Part shown: positions 8,355-19,759 of the stretch, piece by piece
How the letters are laid out: each line of letters opens with the position of its first letter
How positions within the stretch are numbered: position 1 is the first letter of the stretch
Source: Hypsibius dujardini
Taxonomy: Eukaryota; Tardigrada; Eutardigrada; Parachela; Hypsibiidae
Reading direction: 5' to 3'
Length of the DNA: 22,225 bases
Assembly: GCA_001579985.1 (NCBI GenBank)
Contig: LRSR01007733.1
Coordinates: 1-22,225 of the forward strand
Translations under genes and position numbers: made by a program
Notes under the pieces: generated by a model
What the model was told of the DNA's origin: nothing
The model's input: only the letters and a program-made list of their open reading frames with translations
The model's database searches: none

Positions 8355-9601
8355 ATTCCCGTTGAAGCGTTGTTTTCTGCGCATGATTATCCAAAATTTT
8401 TGGCTTTTCAGGAATTGTGATTATCATCCTGATTGTGATATTATTTCCGCCTCTTTTTCTTTGTTTTAGGTCAGAGTTAGAACTGCGATGTGACTATGTG
8501 ACTGTAAGACGGATATATAAGTTCTGAGTGAGACCTAGAGGGCTCTTACACGTTCAAATGTGGCACAGCTGTCCGTAGTAAACACGGGCTTCTACTTTTC
8601 TATGCTATACTGCTGACAGTATATTGGAGGAAGGCAATGGATGGTGGGTCGCCGGACCAGTCTGAGATGACAGCTTATTTAGTCATTAAAGAGGTAGTTG
8701 AAGGGCAGAGTAAAGGTCCATATGCCGTCAAGAGAACAATTTATGCACTTACGTTGAGCGTTCTGTATGCAGAAATGATACTACGTTTGCAAGTATTGGT
8801 GGGACTATAGGCTCCTTCCTAAATCCATCAGTGACGTTCTCACGGAGTATCACATCACATCGAGGCACACTCTCACCAATGACCAGTATTCGGCAGGAGA
8901 ATGTCCGACTGCAGTTGTACCATTAAGCGACCCATAAAATGAGGATGTCAAATTCAACCGGACAAAAGATAACGCTGAAAAAATAGCACGCGTATTCTGG
9001 AGCGACCAGCAAACCTTATCCAGCATTCAAGTCAGATTAAAGTTTTTGAATAAAGTGGTATTATCAAAGACAAGAATGAAGAAACTATCAGTCTGAATGA
9101 TTCCATTTAGACACGTGTAATCTTGGGTACGCAGCCGCATCCGACTCGAAGCCATAAATGTGGCTCTGTTCTATTAATCCTTCCTCATGCAGTCTGTGAG
9201 GCAGTCAAAGGAAAGCAATCATTGCCATTGTCTATTTTACCTTCCTGATGGCGAACGATAAACATGAACACATTACTATGTTGCGGGGGGGGGGGACAGC
9301 AGCTCTAAGGCAAAAACCTGTGCCGACATGCCTCGAGTTAAGTCAGCTACTAAATTTGGCACTGGAGTGTGGAAGCTGTTTGATTATAGCCTTATTGCTG
9401 GTCGAAAAAAACAATCTGGGTGGTCCTGTATTACTGCTTCACACATGACAAATGTATGTAAATCACTTGACCAAATACATAACATAAACCCAATTCCTTC
9501 CTGATAAGTCCAAATATTTGGTTTCAGTTGACCGTATCTTTCGACAAAGAAACGTCTACTAGTTCTATTTCATTCTTTACTTAATCCCTACCCATTCTTA
9601 G
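8355..9601. other. Gene-poor region
   Basis: No gene is supported. A TATATAAG-containing segment at about 8505-8580 is followed by a 57-codon ATG-initiated ORF (8637-8810) of unknown nature. A G11 tract lies at 9285-9295. Several in-frame stops break all other frames. Confidence 0.4.
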
Positions 9602-10203
9602 GCGCGTCAGTGAGTGCACAGATCTCAACCAGGAACAGCTCGGCGTGTCTCGCCCATGCCACTTGCAATTCTTCTTAGTCCCACCACCACAAAGTCTTTC
9701 TCTCCCGGTGATACCACCGCCAAATCCCAGAGAGCTTACGGGTCCCGCAAACTGTATCAATCAACGACTTCCAGACCCGACCGGTCCAAGTCTCTTTGGG
9801 GTTGGCACTCTCTTCCCAATGAGTTTCTCGCTCCTCATACACCTTTCACTCCACTTCGGCTCTCTCTACTCCCCAAAAACCGCTTCAAAAGCAGAGTCTC
9901 TTAATGTCCTCCTTCATCATCGATATGGATTGACAAAAACAACTTGAACAACAGCCCCAAGCCGCCTCTCTCTCGATTCCAGCAGACAACAAGGTGCGTC
10001 CCCAACCGGGATCACCTTCTTGTATGGATCCACCCAAATCGTCAAGAATTATATTGCTACTTGCGAGTATATTTTCGAGCAACATCCGATCGTCGTTTAA
10101 GGAGGAGCAATCCTGGGCTTTCTCTTCCATGAAGCAAATGGATTCTCTGAGTCCACAACAACAACAACAACCTGTGACAGACACAAGACTAATGCAGTGG
10201 TGA
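9602..10203. other. Coding-like stretch, strand and product undecided
   Basis: Plus-strand frames are open at 9602-9947 after a good ttcttag acceptor, and at 10024-10203, where a 59-aa frame starts with a short hydrophobic segment and holds a Gln5 run from CAA repeats. The minus strand is open over 10265-9885 with a protein-like acidic stretch. Potential donors are GTGCGT at 9994 and GTGAGC at 10200. I recognise no family in any frame. The C-rich base composition differs from the flanking AT-rich DNA, which may be why several frames lack stops. Confidence 0.25.
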
Positions 10204-13200
10204 GCTTTAGTTGGCACTAATGCATGTCGTATGAATGGTGATGTGCCCGTCGAAGAAGGCCTCACTCATCCCATCTGAAAGCTTTTCTTGAGGTGTTTGA
10301 CCAACCGCTTGGACGTGCGTTTTATTTTTTATTCCTGTAAGCCGTAATTGTGTTGACCGAGGCAGCCTATACCGCGGATTTAACGACATCCGATCACAGC
10401 AAACGTTGCAAAACAGCCACCCGAATGAATTTAACAACAACTTGGATGGATACTGTCCTTTTTCTACTATTTTATGACGTGACACTTTTCTTTGTTATTC
10501 TCTGCATTGGGACACTTTTTTTTCTTATTCTCCGCATTTCAAAACTCCTGGGTTAGGGAAGTGATGGAGCTGTACATTGCACAACACTTTACGCTGAAGA
10601 TTTAATGCAGAAACTACTTTTAATTGCGTTCACGGACTCCCTCTTTCAAGCACAATTTTGACGGTATTAAAGTGTAACAGGTTCGGGAACATGAACCAGC
10701 GTCAAACCATTTGTTTCTCTCATTCTTGACCATCATGACACAAAGTAGTTTGTGTTGAATCACGCCCAGCCAGTGCAACTGCTCTCCGTATCGTCCGCAG
10801 CTGAAAATACCCTACTCACTATGTTCAACTTGTTGTACTTGTACGTAATAATTGAGCTGTGTCAGCCATTTACGTTTACGTGTTGTAGCATCTACCTAGA
10901 CATCTATTCGTTGAGACTTGCTACATAAGCATGTCTTTTACCAGTACGACAATCAGTTTACTTTCTTTTCCTTACCCGACAGACTTCTTCTCTACCTTTC
11001 TCTATATTGGTTCAATATTCCGTTGGTAACTTGGAAGACCTTACACTGGACAGCTTGACGTGTAATTTAAGCATGTCGATGGAACCCTTTTTTTGTTTGT
11101 CAGGTCTGCCCGCGCTTAACAATTTTGTAATTTGTATTTAAAAAGACAAGCTCATAAAAAAAAGTTATTATTCGGCATCAATCGGTTATGATAATGAAAG
11201 GATATTAAACTCGGGCTAACACCAAACCGCTTCGAATTAACCACTCCACTCCCTCAATATCCATTTTAAGAAGGTCAATGGGCTCTTTGATGTGATTTAT
11301 CCTCGAGTTTCGATGAAGGATGCCATGCGCCAACGGGGATTTCGTTTGCTAGTGTTGGTTGTCATTCCTAATTTGTGGAACCAATGACGTGCATCTCTAA
11401 GGATGATGACAACAATAATCAATCAACTGTTTAAGCGGGTAAGTGTTAGTTATATTAAGGTTCCCTCTTACTTCTCTCTTTTTTCTTTAATAAATCATTT
11501 AGTTCACTCTCACTTGAAACGATTTTCATGAAGTTAGCGTAATATTTATTTACTTAACTTTTTTATTAATTTAGCCAAATATTCCTGGTCATTTATAAAC
11601 TCAATTTCATAGGCCAGGCTCCCAAAACTTTTTGACAAAATTTCAAAATCCGGATGATTGCATTTTCCCTCATTTTGACTTAACGTTTTTGACATTGTGC
11701 TTGTCAAATTCAAATTTGATTCAATTGAACTTGTAAAAGAATAGTGTCGAAAATCAGGAAATCGAATTTTCCCCCAAAAATTGGAAGTTTTATATTAAGA
11801 ATCAGGTAAAATAACATTTTCTAGGGTTTTTCCGGACTTAAAATTTTGCCAAGGAAGGATTTTAGAGCCTAAAAAATAAAAATATTTTAATTTTAATTTT
11901 ATTAATCTAATTTAAAAAATAAAACCGATGACATTCTGCCTTGCACCTTCAAACACTTTTATCGCCTAAATTTCGTTGAGTATAACTTTTTTTGCGAAGT
12001 AAAAAATGATAGCTTAATGACGGAATGATTTGGTTTTTTCCAAACAAATAAATTGAAAAATGAACTCAAGATCCTTCACTCCTATTAAAAATTGAAAAAT
12101 AATTTATAGAAGTTAAAGTTTTTATGAATGACCGAAATAATTGGGGGTAAGAGAAGAGTTATAATGAAACTTTGAGCTTGCTCGTCCGTACACTACTTCA
12201 AAACAAACTGAGTTTAACTTGAGGTATTCCAAACGTACCTTTTCGTTTTGAATGCCCACCAATTGAATTGACTCTTTTGTTTTTGTATTAGGAAAAACTG
12301 CTAATGACGGGTATCTACTTCTAAGCTCTCATTTTTATTATCGACGAAGAATATATTTATGATTGTTTCCCATCTCATGACTTAGTTGTACCAATATCTC
12401 TCTGTCTTTGAGATCAGGGGGCTTAATTGTCCATTCCATCAGTACACTTTATTGTATATGTAATTACCCCACTAACTGTTACCATCTCAACGCCCTTTCT
12501 AGAATGAATACTCTCATATCAAACCTGCTCCGATGCTCACAGTTGATTCAATACATCTTCCCATCAAGGTTTTAAAGATTATAATTCATAATGGATGGAG
12601 AGCATAGTCATACGGCCACTGCATTCCAATTTGTTTAAAATGTATTCCGACGACCGACTAGCACAGATACGTGGAGAGCAATGATCCACCGCTTAACAAA
12701 ACAGTTATTGCAGTTCAATCGGCTGACCGGTTTTCTCCACACGATATGTATGTCTTGCAAGCTTCTAACACTTCTTGTTTATAAGTTCAATTCCCCAGTC
12801 AAAGGCTACGTACCTCACTGAATGCACAGTGCGGTGGAACATGTTATGTCTTGAGCATTCCCGTCCCTCAGAATTCCGTGAAGTAAGCAAAAACTGCTTT
12901 CGGGGTAGGGAATGCAAAAAACGAATTGTCCAGCTCCACGAGTGGTTCTCATTCAAAACGACCGGATAACTGGGACTGCCGTATACTTTGCACTCTTTAG
13001 CGCAGGGATAGTATGACAAATATTACTGTAACTACTCATAACCGCGACAAGTCACATTCTTCCCCATACGGCATATACAGCGACTTCATTGCAGGGTCAT
13101 TTGTTTCCAATAACGACTGCACACATAAACAGAATTATTGGCCGACGGAGGTAAGTCAGGACGATGACTTGTCAAATTTGGCGTTTACTATTTCCATTCC

Positions 13201-13572
13201 ATGAGATGGGCGCGTCAAGCTAGCAACATTAGGGATTGTGCCCATAAGTTATGAAATACTAAAATACCAAATGTATGGGGAGTGATCCCCTACTGCTGGG
13301 AATGTGGGGGTGATTGGGGAGAAGCAGAAGAGAAATAGTATATGGTCATGAGTAGCCGTTGTCGCGTGGATGAATATTCGCTGATTGGAGTTCTCCTTGT
13401 GATGACTTTCCCTAATTGTGAATTGTAGGTGTTTGAATATGCCGCAGTGAGAGAAGTTGAGTCAATGAAACGTCTTGGTATAAACAGAGACCTATGGATA
13501 AGTTACCGTATATACTAGCTAATATTGCAAAAAGTAATGTGGATAAAAGGTATAAATCACAGATGCGCGATA
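10204..13572. other. Large AT-rich gene-poor region
   Basis: From about 10560 to 12760 there is no open frame of note on either strand, and 11450-12130 is especially AT-rich. A 30-bp tandem duplication lies at 10481-10540. Short frames at 12765-13204 match nothing I know. An exon-like 56-nt block at 13095-13150 is bounded by gcag and gtaagt but has no partner exons that I can identify. Confidence 0.5.
10481..10540. repeat. 30-bp tandem duplication
   Basis: Two adjacent 30-nt copies, gacactttt...ttattctctgcatt and gacactttt...ttattctccgcatt, differ at a few positions. The open frame across them encodes only a hydrophobic low-complexity run. Confidence 0.75.
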
Positions 13573-13578
13573 TTTAAT
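13573..13578 (-). terminator. Candidate poly(A) signal ATTAAA at the glycosyltransferase stop
   Basis: On the minus strand the sequence reads TGATTAAA, so the final A of the TGA stop begins an ATTAAA variant signal. No AATAAA is closer. Whether it is used is unknown. Confidence 0.35.
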
Positions 13579-15802
13579 CAAAGGGAAGGCAATGAGTCGT
13601 TACTTATTATCCAATTAAGCAGGTCGCCAAAACTAGAATTCATTGTTTTAAGCGTTGACGCAGTGAGCGATCTATTATGGTAAAATGTATGGTAGGCAAT
13701 TTTATCCGTCCAGTTGTAATAGCCCCTTTGTTCCAGCACGTTCGGCCTGTCTTCCGTCGGAATGTTACAGATCTCCGGGACCAGCTCAACTAGCAAGGGG
13801 TCCTCCACTGCCAATTTGAAGGACGTGCGTCCGCTGTTCCATAGCCATGATTGCGGTCGGAAATCGGTGTGATAACGCTCCAGCATGAGCCGAGGAAATC
13901 GGCTCCCTTTCTGGCAGCCAATGAAGTCGGCATTCAACAGGTCCGGATACTTTTCGTCACACATGAAACACGGTAGCGTCCGCATCATCTGTCGCACCCG
14001 CTCTCCGTTGATGATAAAGACGTCAAAGTCCAGTGCGAGGCCGCCGTGTTGGATCAGCGCCTCGATCTTCATCACGTCCGCTTCGTGTTGAATGGAGGCG
14101 AATCGTTTGCCTTGCATGAGGAATTTTCGCCTGACCGGGACAATCTCCACACTCGTCCAATCCCCGATGACGTCACTGCAGTTTCCGAACGGCCAGAAAT
14201 CCGGCACATTGGTGTGGATCATGGTTCGATCCGGGTGGAGATTCTTCAGCACCGATAACAGGCTGAGACACTCCATGAAGCTGACGCTCTTTAGATGGTC
14301 GGAATTTCTGTTTTCGTAAGTCACATTAGACGCAATCACTTTGAGGTTGAACTAGATGAATTGGCCCGCACTTTCCATTCTAATCTACGAGCCGTCTAAA
14401 ACAACCCTCCTCCCCCCGTGAAAGGTTCACTAGATCGCCCATTTTATTGCCTCGGTATTCGGTTGATGAACTGTTATGGCTCAATGATCGTGCGGGCTTT
14501 CCAATTTAAAAACCTTCCTGGCTGTGGAGCTTACACTCTACATGAACATATTGTTGGACGCGTGACGGACTTTTTGGGGGGCACTTGTGCGAGGGGGGGG
14601 GGCAGTTTTGTTTTGGGGTTGTGTTGAGTTATGATTTTTATATTTTTGTGGTCATAATAATGCCCTCCTCCGGAACTGAATCTTTTACCTCTCACTCAAA
14701 AAAGCATGCAGATTCCCTCTTGTTTGTCACTTTTTTGGGGATTCAGAGTACTCGGTTTGAGATGAGTTCTGATTTCCTTCCCCCCCCCCCAACCTAATTT
14801 TCTGACCATGGCCTGCCTGATGGCGGGGCTAGTGTCCCGTTTGGGCAGATGGGGTATACGGAGATACGACGCAGAATGGTTGGGAGCTACGTTCTTTTAA
14901 GGGTTACGCTCAACTATAACATTTTTAAATATACATTTTTTTTGCGGCGGCGGGGGGGGGGGTGTAGGCTCGCAATGAACGAATGAATGGATAACAGCGG
15001 TTTTAATTGATTTAAAACGGTCATGTACAATTATGCCCCTTCCCCTGCACAAGCTCGAAGAATGACAGGAGAGCATTGGTTCCAAAAGATATTAATTTTA
15101 CAGTGTCTGTGTTTATTAGATTTTGTAGAGACTCAAAGAATTTCCCCGGATCCGCTGCCCTGCAGTTTGTCAATTGTCTTTGGTACACGAAACATAGATC
15201 TTAGTAGTCTTCGCAAAAAAATACTAGAAGTGCATGCTTTGAGCTATGATGCTTTGCGATTGTGAATTGGCCCCACTTTTGAGGCTTACCAACAAACTGC
15301 TCCCCGAACCAGTCTGAAACAACCCCCCACCCCCCCCGAAAGGTCCACCCACTCTCATCCGTATTTTGCTCCGATATTCAGTTGACGAAATCCAGTTTGC
15401 AAGTTAAAATGCTCTCTGGTTTACAATGTGCGCCTTTTATCTTCAAGTGCGAGCCAAAGGATCTACAAACCCGAAAGGAAATAGCAGGAAGAAATGAACG
15501 ATAATCTCCTGTTTCGTCCCAGTAGGCTCATCGCTTCCCCATTAGCGTTGCTTAACATCTCGAGCCGCCAACTGTATTTGCAAGAGTTTGCTCTTCATTT
15601 GTGCTGCGGTCATCGGGCGATGCATGCCGTCGCTGATGTTGCTTCTTCGCACCAATTTCAGTCGAATCATCCCGTCCGCATTCAAATTGGTGAACTGAGG
15701 CGATAGAAATAAACAAATGCTGAAACAGGCGACAAAAGCAATCAAGTTGGGCAATCGACCAAGTGATGCGACACGACGCATAAAAACATTTGAATATCTC
15801 AT
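13578..15802 (-). CDS. Type II membrane glycosyltransferase with DXD motif (Gly_transf_sug-like)
   Basis: Probable Golgi sugar transferase. Model: exon 1 15802-15557 and exon 2 14351-13578, phase 0, giving 339 aa. Exon 1 encodes a short basic N-terminus and a signal anchor (about 19-33, LIAFVACFSICLFL), followed by a stem. Exon 2 is one long catalytic block: FMECLSLLSVLKNLHPD, then KRFASIQHEADVMKIEAL, then HGGLALDFDVFI with the DXD at D190-D192, and a C-terminal NWTDKIAYHTFYHNRS part. The helix before GG and the LDxD strand are typical of the DXD sugar-binding family (PF04488). The donor is GTTAAG and the acceptor is tag at 14354-14352, preceded in frame by a stop. The 1205-nt intron is long for this region, so a missed exon is possible; the usual PxxxHFxW block at the N-side of the domain is not evident. 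Substrate and linkage are unknown. Confidence 0.82.
14358..14525. repeat. Segmental repeat, copy A
   Basis: This segment in the glycosyltransferase intron resembles 15263-15422 in direct orientation. Shared blocks include tgaattggccc, gtctaaaacaacc (gtctgaaacaacc in copy B), a C-rich run followed by gaaaggt, and attttattgc-ctcggtattcggttga (gtattttgctccgatattcagttga). Identity is perhaps two thirds by eye, with small indels. Confidence 0.6.
14593..14962. repeat. Poly(G)/poly(C) tracts in the glycosyltransferase intron
   Basis: G10 at 14593-14602, C11 at 14780-14790 and G11 at 14952-14962 lie within 370 nt. The first two can pair as inverted arms. Such tracts are rare elsewhere in the window except at 9285, 15323-15337, 19766 and 19843. 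Confidence 0.7.
15263..15422. repeat. Segmental repeat, copy B
   Basis: Direct-orientation partner of 14358-14525, about 905 nt away, in the same intron. It contains a C6-A-C8 tract where copy A has cctcctcccccc. Copy B lacks the tag acceptor that copy A borders. Confidence 0.6.
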
Positions 15803-16247
15803 CTCATCAATGGTTCAAATTCGGAAAAGATTGGATTGAAAACTGATTTTTCACACGTAAAAATTTACAAAAAGAATTGTCGACGAACGACAGCATAAAC
15901 AACTTCCGGCAAACTGTCTGAGCCGAATGCACTCAGCTACTTCAGGTCAAACGTGAAGGTATACACGTATGTTATCATCGTTAACGTGGCCGGCCTACGA
16001 CAAACGCGTTTTTATCCCGCGGCAGTTTGTGTAACTCTTTGTTTGCCGAACGGATCAATGACCCCAAAACGCCGCCACTTTCCGAACGTCTAATTTTACG
16101 TCTGGAGTTTCTACCACGTCTGGGAATTCAACCTGCCCGAGATCAGTCAAAAGGCCATTCAAACATTCATTTGAATGGAGTTCTATGTAGACTGCTAATG
16201 GCGTTTTTGGGGTTCTACACATTTTCTGGTCTGCAAGCCCGCTTTAC
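15803..16247. promoter_or_regulatory. Putative bidirectional promoter between two glycosyltransferases
   Basis: The start codons of the minus-strand transferase (15802) and the plus-strand xylosyltransferase (16248) are 445 nt apart and point away from each other. The gap has an ACTTCCGG at 15902-15909, the ETS/GABP consensus common in TATA-less bidirectional animal promoters, and several CpGs near 15980-16080. No clear TATA box is seen. Just before the minus-strand start, ATGAGATGAG places a two-codon uORF overlapping the start. Confidence 0.5.
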
Positions 16248-19195
16248 ATGATGCGGGGTAAATGTTCTAATAGGTCTTCCATCTTCCCGATATGATTCGA
16301 CTGCGTAGAAGCTTGTTTTCTATCAAGGTTTTCTCTGATCGCACTGCTGAGCTTAACAATTGTGCTCAACATCACAACACGACCCACTTCCAGTTCCGCT
16401 CCGGACCACACAACAACGGATGTATCACTCTTGAGATCCATCGTACGACGAATATTCGGTTCGGGAAGTTTATCACGAGGTCTGTCGGTCGGAGGCGCAA
16501 AAATACGCGTGGCACTTTCCGGTTGCGGAAGCAGCCTCATGTTGGCCTTGAACGCCGTCAAATCTCTTCTAATTTCGACTAATGGAAATAGCCGCATATC
16601 TGTCTTCTTCTTCACCGAGAAGAGAAACCATCAGTATGTGCGGCGAAGATATCAATACTTCTCCCAGTCAGCTGCCTGGAAGGAGAACTTATTTTTGCAT
16701 GTCCTCGCACCGACCTTCCCGGGTATGAACACATCGGCTGACAAACGACGTTGGATGGCCATGTGGAAACCCTGTGCAAGTCAGCGGCTATTTCTCCCGG
16801 TAAAATTTGTAGGCGTTGGTAATCGTTTATACTCACGTATACTCACAAATGAAATGAAATTATTGTGTGAATTTTACCCTATTTTAGACTGATATTATCT
16901 AAAATGCAAGCAGCGGATGCGCCCTAATTTTACACCTAGAAAATTGAAGAGCATTTTTCTTTCAGAAGGCACTTCACAAATTTCCACTGATGATTCATTT
17001 TCGTTTGCTTCAAAAATTGTACCTGTCTGGCGATCATGATGTACTTCATCTCATTTAAAAAATATGATTCTAATCGTTGAGTTAAGGCAATTAATAACTA
17101 TTTCTAACTGTCAACTTATCGAACACAAAAACAGGAATTGTCGAACCGTTATCGTCGGGTTAATTGGGCATCACCCAAACCCAAATGCTTCTCCCTCTCC
17201 GACTATGAATCCTAGACAAAACTAGCTCCCCCATCTAGTACTATCGCAGGACTCTTTACCCTTCTTCCCCTTCTTCCATTCTAGAGGGTTCTGTAAAATG
17301 GATGCAGCATACTCTTTGGTTTACACCACAAATCAGAAAATATACCTCGCCCCCCATTTGCCGTAAAATTGCCGTATAGAAGCTGTTAGCATTGCAAATG
17401 CTCTTTCCATTTGGTCTCTAATCCCTCAAGGCCTTGTTTACACTGTATCTTTTGCTTCTTATCGTACAATAGGATATATTGGCTTCGGAGGATTCCATCA
17501 TCTACGTGGACGCCGATATAGTTTTTCTGGGCGCCGTTGAGGATCTCTGGAGACAGTTTGAGGAAATGAACGAAACGCAAGCAATCGCTATGGCCAACGA
17601 GCACGAAATCGGAATGGAGTCGGAAGCTTATTATAATCGCCATTCGAAGCTACCATTCTTCGTACCGCCACTTGGTGAGTAAGCAGCTTTGTAAAAATGA
17701 AAAGAAATGATCAGCCGCAGACAATTTCTTTATTAACTTCCCATTCTCCATCCATTTGCACAGGTGTTAATTCAGGAGTGCTTTTGATGAATCTGACAAG
17801 GTTGCGCTCTAGCAACTTCACGTGGGAGATTATCAGGAGCTACGCCAAATACCAGCAGAAATTGAACTTTCATGACCAGGATTTGCTCAACATCTATTTG
17901 TATGAACACCCAGGTATGACAATTTTGTCAAATTATGAATTATGCTCATTACCGGTAATAAAAAAAGCAAATCTATGGTGGGTGTAGGCATTGAAAATGA
18001 GTGTCCGTGTGAATTAGTTAGGTAATGCGGTTGCCTGCGAATAAATTCTGCATAGATTTGCAATTAAATCAGATACATTTCTACAAAATTTCCGGACCTG
18101 TCCAAGCGTAAGAGGGATACATTTCAGCACGTATTTACTTTCGGGAACATATACTCACCTAGAGAGAAATATTGCTACGCTAATTCCGGCTACGTTTCAG
18201 TCCACAAATGAGTATGAAACACGCGACGAAAAAGTTAAATGTCGGTCACCTTTTTACAGAGAACTTCTACCGCCTAAATTGCTCTTGGAACTACCGCATG
18301 TCGCACTGCATCAACGACACAAACAACTGCCACAGCGCAGGAACTGACGGTGTCCGGTTGCTGCACGGAAATCGGAATGCCTTTACAACGAGGACAATGG
18401 CGGAATTTCGTTTCATCGGGGATTCCATCTCGCAGGTTCGTACAACTCAATCCGCTCTGATAATAATGTAGTCACGCTGCCTTTACGCCAAAACATTAAT
18501 CTTAATCGCTTTAAATGGTAGTCACTAGCAGAGCTGTTTTAACACTGATATGGGTGATATTCTCATTCGCATCATCAGATTATGCGGTCTGGTAAAGTTT
18601 TATCACCAAGTATCATCCGATGTGATATAATATCCAACCAAATAGTTTTTCAATATCAGGAGAGAATAGAGTGAAAATAGACTGCTAGTTCAGTACTGGT
18701 CAGCACCAATTTCCATATAATGGGACTCGGTCTTTTTAATCGAAATAAACTTTTTAATTAACGATCCCATCCTGCATTCAATCTCAAATAGATTGGCAAC
18801 ACTGAAAACATTTTTGGCACCTAGGGGAGGAGCTATGGATCAGTCTTCGAAAACTGCGTCCGCAATTCCAATCCTGTTTTAGAAAAATACATATCTCCGC
18901 CTCATAAGTTAAAAAAATTGATGCGTCGATGCGAATTGATTCCAAAGTGAATCTGAGATGCGCATTGTCAAGGAAAATGTATTTCGATTTATTCATTTAA
19001 TTGATTAGATAATTATTACCACTAGGTTTACAAGGCATGTTTCATTTTATTAAAGCTTTAAAAATTTTTTTTTCTTCGTAGGTTGATTTGAGTCTGGTCA
19101 AAGACGACGCTAGGAATTACCTTCGGAATACCGTTGCGTCAACTTTGAACGCCACTTCCTGTGGTTCTTTACTTGTTAAAGGGCTTTCAAGTTAG
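16248..19195 (+). CDS. GXYLT: Glucoside xylosyltransferase (GXYLT1/2-like), 6 exons
   Basis: GXYLT1/2 are GT8-family enzymes that add xylose to O-glucose on EGF repeats, as on Notch, in the secretory pathway. Exons: 16248-16257, 16309-16799, 17473-17674, 17764-17913, 18260-18435, 19082-19195. They total 1143 nt, giving 380 aa (human about 440). The N-terminus MMREACFLSR leads into a signal anchor (about 9-25), then a variable stem. Catalytic landmarks: IRVALSGCG, WKPCASQRLFLP at the exon 2 end, IIYVDADIVFL with the DXD at D180-D182, GVNSGVLLMNLTR, HDQDLLNI, WNYRMSHCI and LLHGNR. All are familiar GXYLT blocks. Exon 6 supplies a short C-terminus ending at TAG 19193-19195. The 10-nt first exon and 51-nt intron 1 are inferred: they are the only ATG-containing junction I found that enters the exon 2 frame after the in-frame TGA at 16293. 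Family assignment is secure; the N-terminus is less so. Confidence 0.93.
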
Positions 19196-19603
19196 AGTAG
19201 AGTGTGTAATTATGTTCCAATTTTTACCTTTGAGCGTGTGCAGTTTTCCATTATTAATATTTTGCCTATACATATTATCTATAAACATGGAGCATCTACA
19301 GCAGAAATTTGTTGCTCAGTGCAAATACTGATTTTCGAGCTCAATTGCAGTTCACAAATGTTGGGAAATTCACCACTTTGCAGTTGCTGAATATATTGTC
19401 AGCCGTCGTCTATGATGTTGACGGTGATCGCACTTACCACAGACGCTGAATCAATGAATCATTCTGAACCACGCGGATTGCCGAACGAATGATTTTGATG
19501 AACGGTAAGCTTGTCAATATATAACTTTATGTCTCGTTCATGAGATTCCATAGGAAAGGACAGTACGAGCGGTACATTTCCAGTCTACGCTCTGATACTT
19601 CTT

Positions 19604-19609
19604 AATAAA
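19604..19609 (+). terminator. Candidate GXYLT poly(A) signal AATAAA
   Basis: This is the first AATAAA downstream of the GXYLT stop, about 410 nt away, followed by T/G-rich sequence (ttgttttgctg) near 19620. Confidence 0.45.
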
Positions 19610-19759
19610 TCTCTGCTAACTTGTTTTGCTGTACACATCATGATTGTCTCGCGGCTATTACGATCAGCAACGCTGTACTACAAGGCTGTCTGAAAGTTCT
19701 TTCAAACATGGGAGGTCAATGACCAATACGTGGCAGCAGAAGCTTAAGAGAACTTTTGC

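Noticed and set aside
13885-14319. Plus-strand frames of ~70 aa over the DXD transferase exon
   Set aside because: They are antisense to the exon that carries the domain motifs.
14897-15085. Possible missing transferase exon containing GIIVHDRFK
   Set aside because: It lacks the expected PxxxHFxW spacing and runs into a poly-Pro stretch from the G tract.
16244-16615. 123-aa minus-strand frame over GXYLT exon 2
   Set aside because: The plus strand carries the GXYLT catalytic sequence; this is its shadow.
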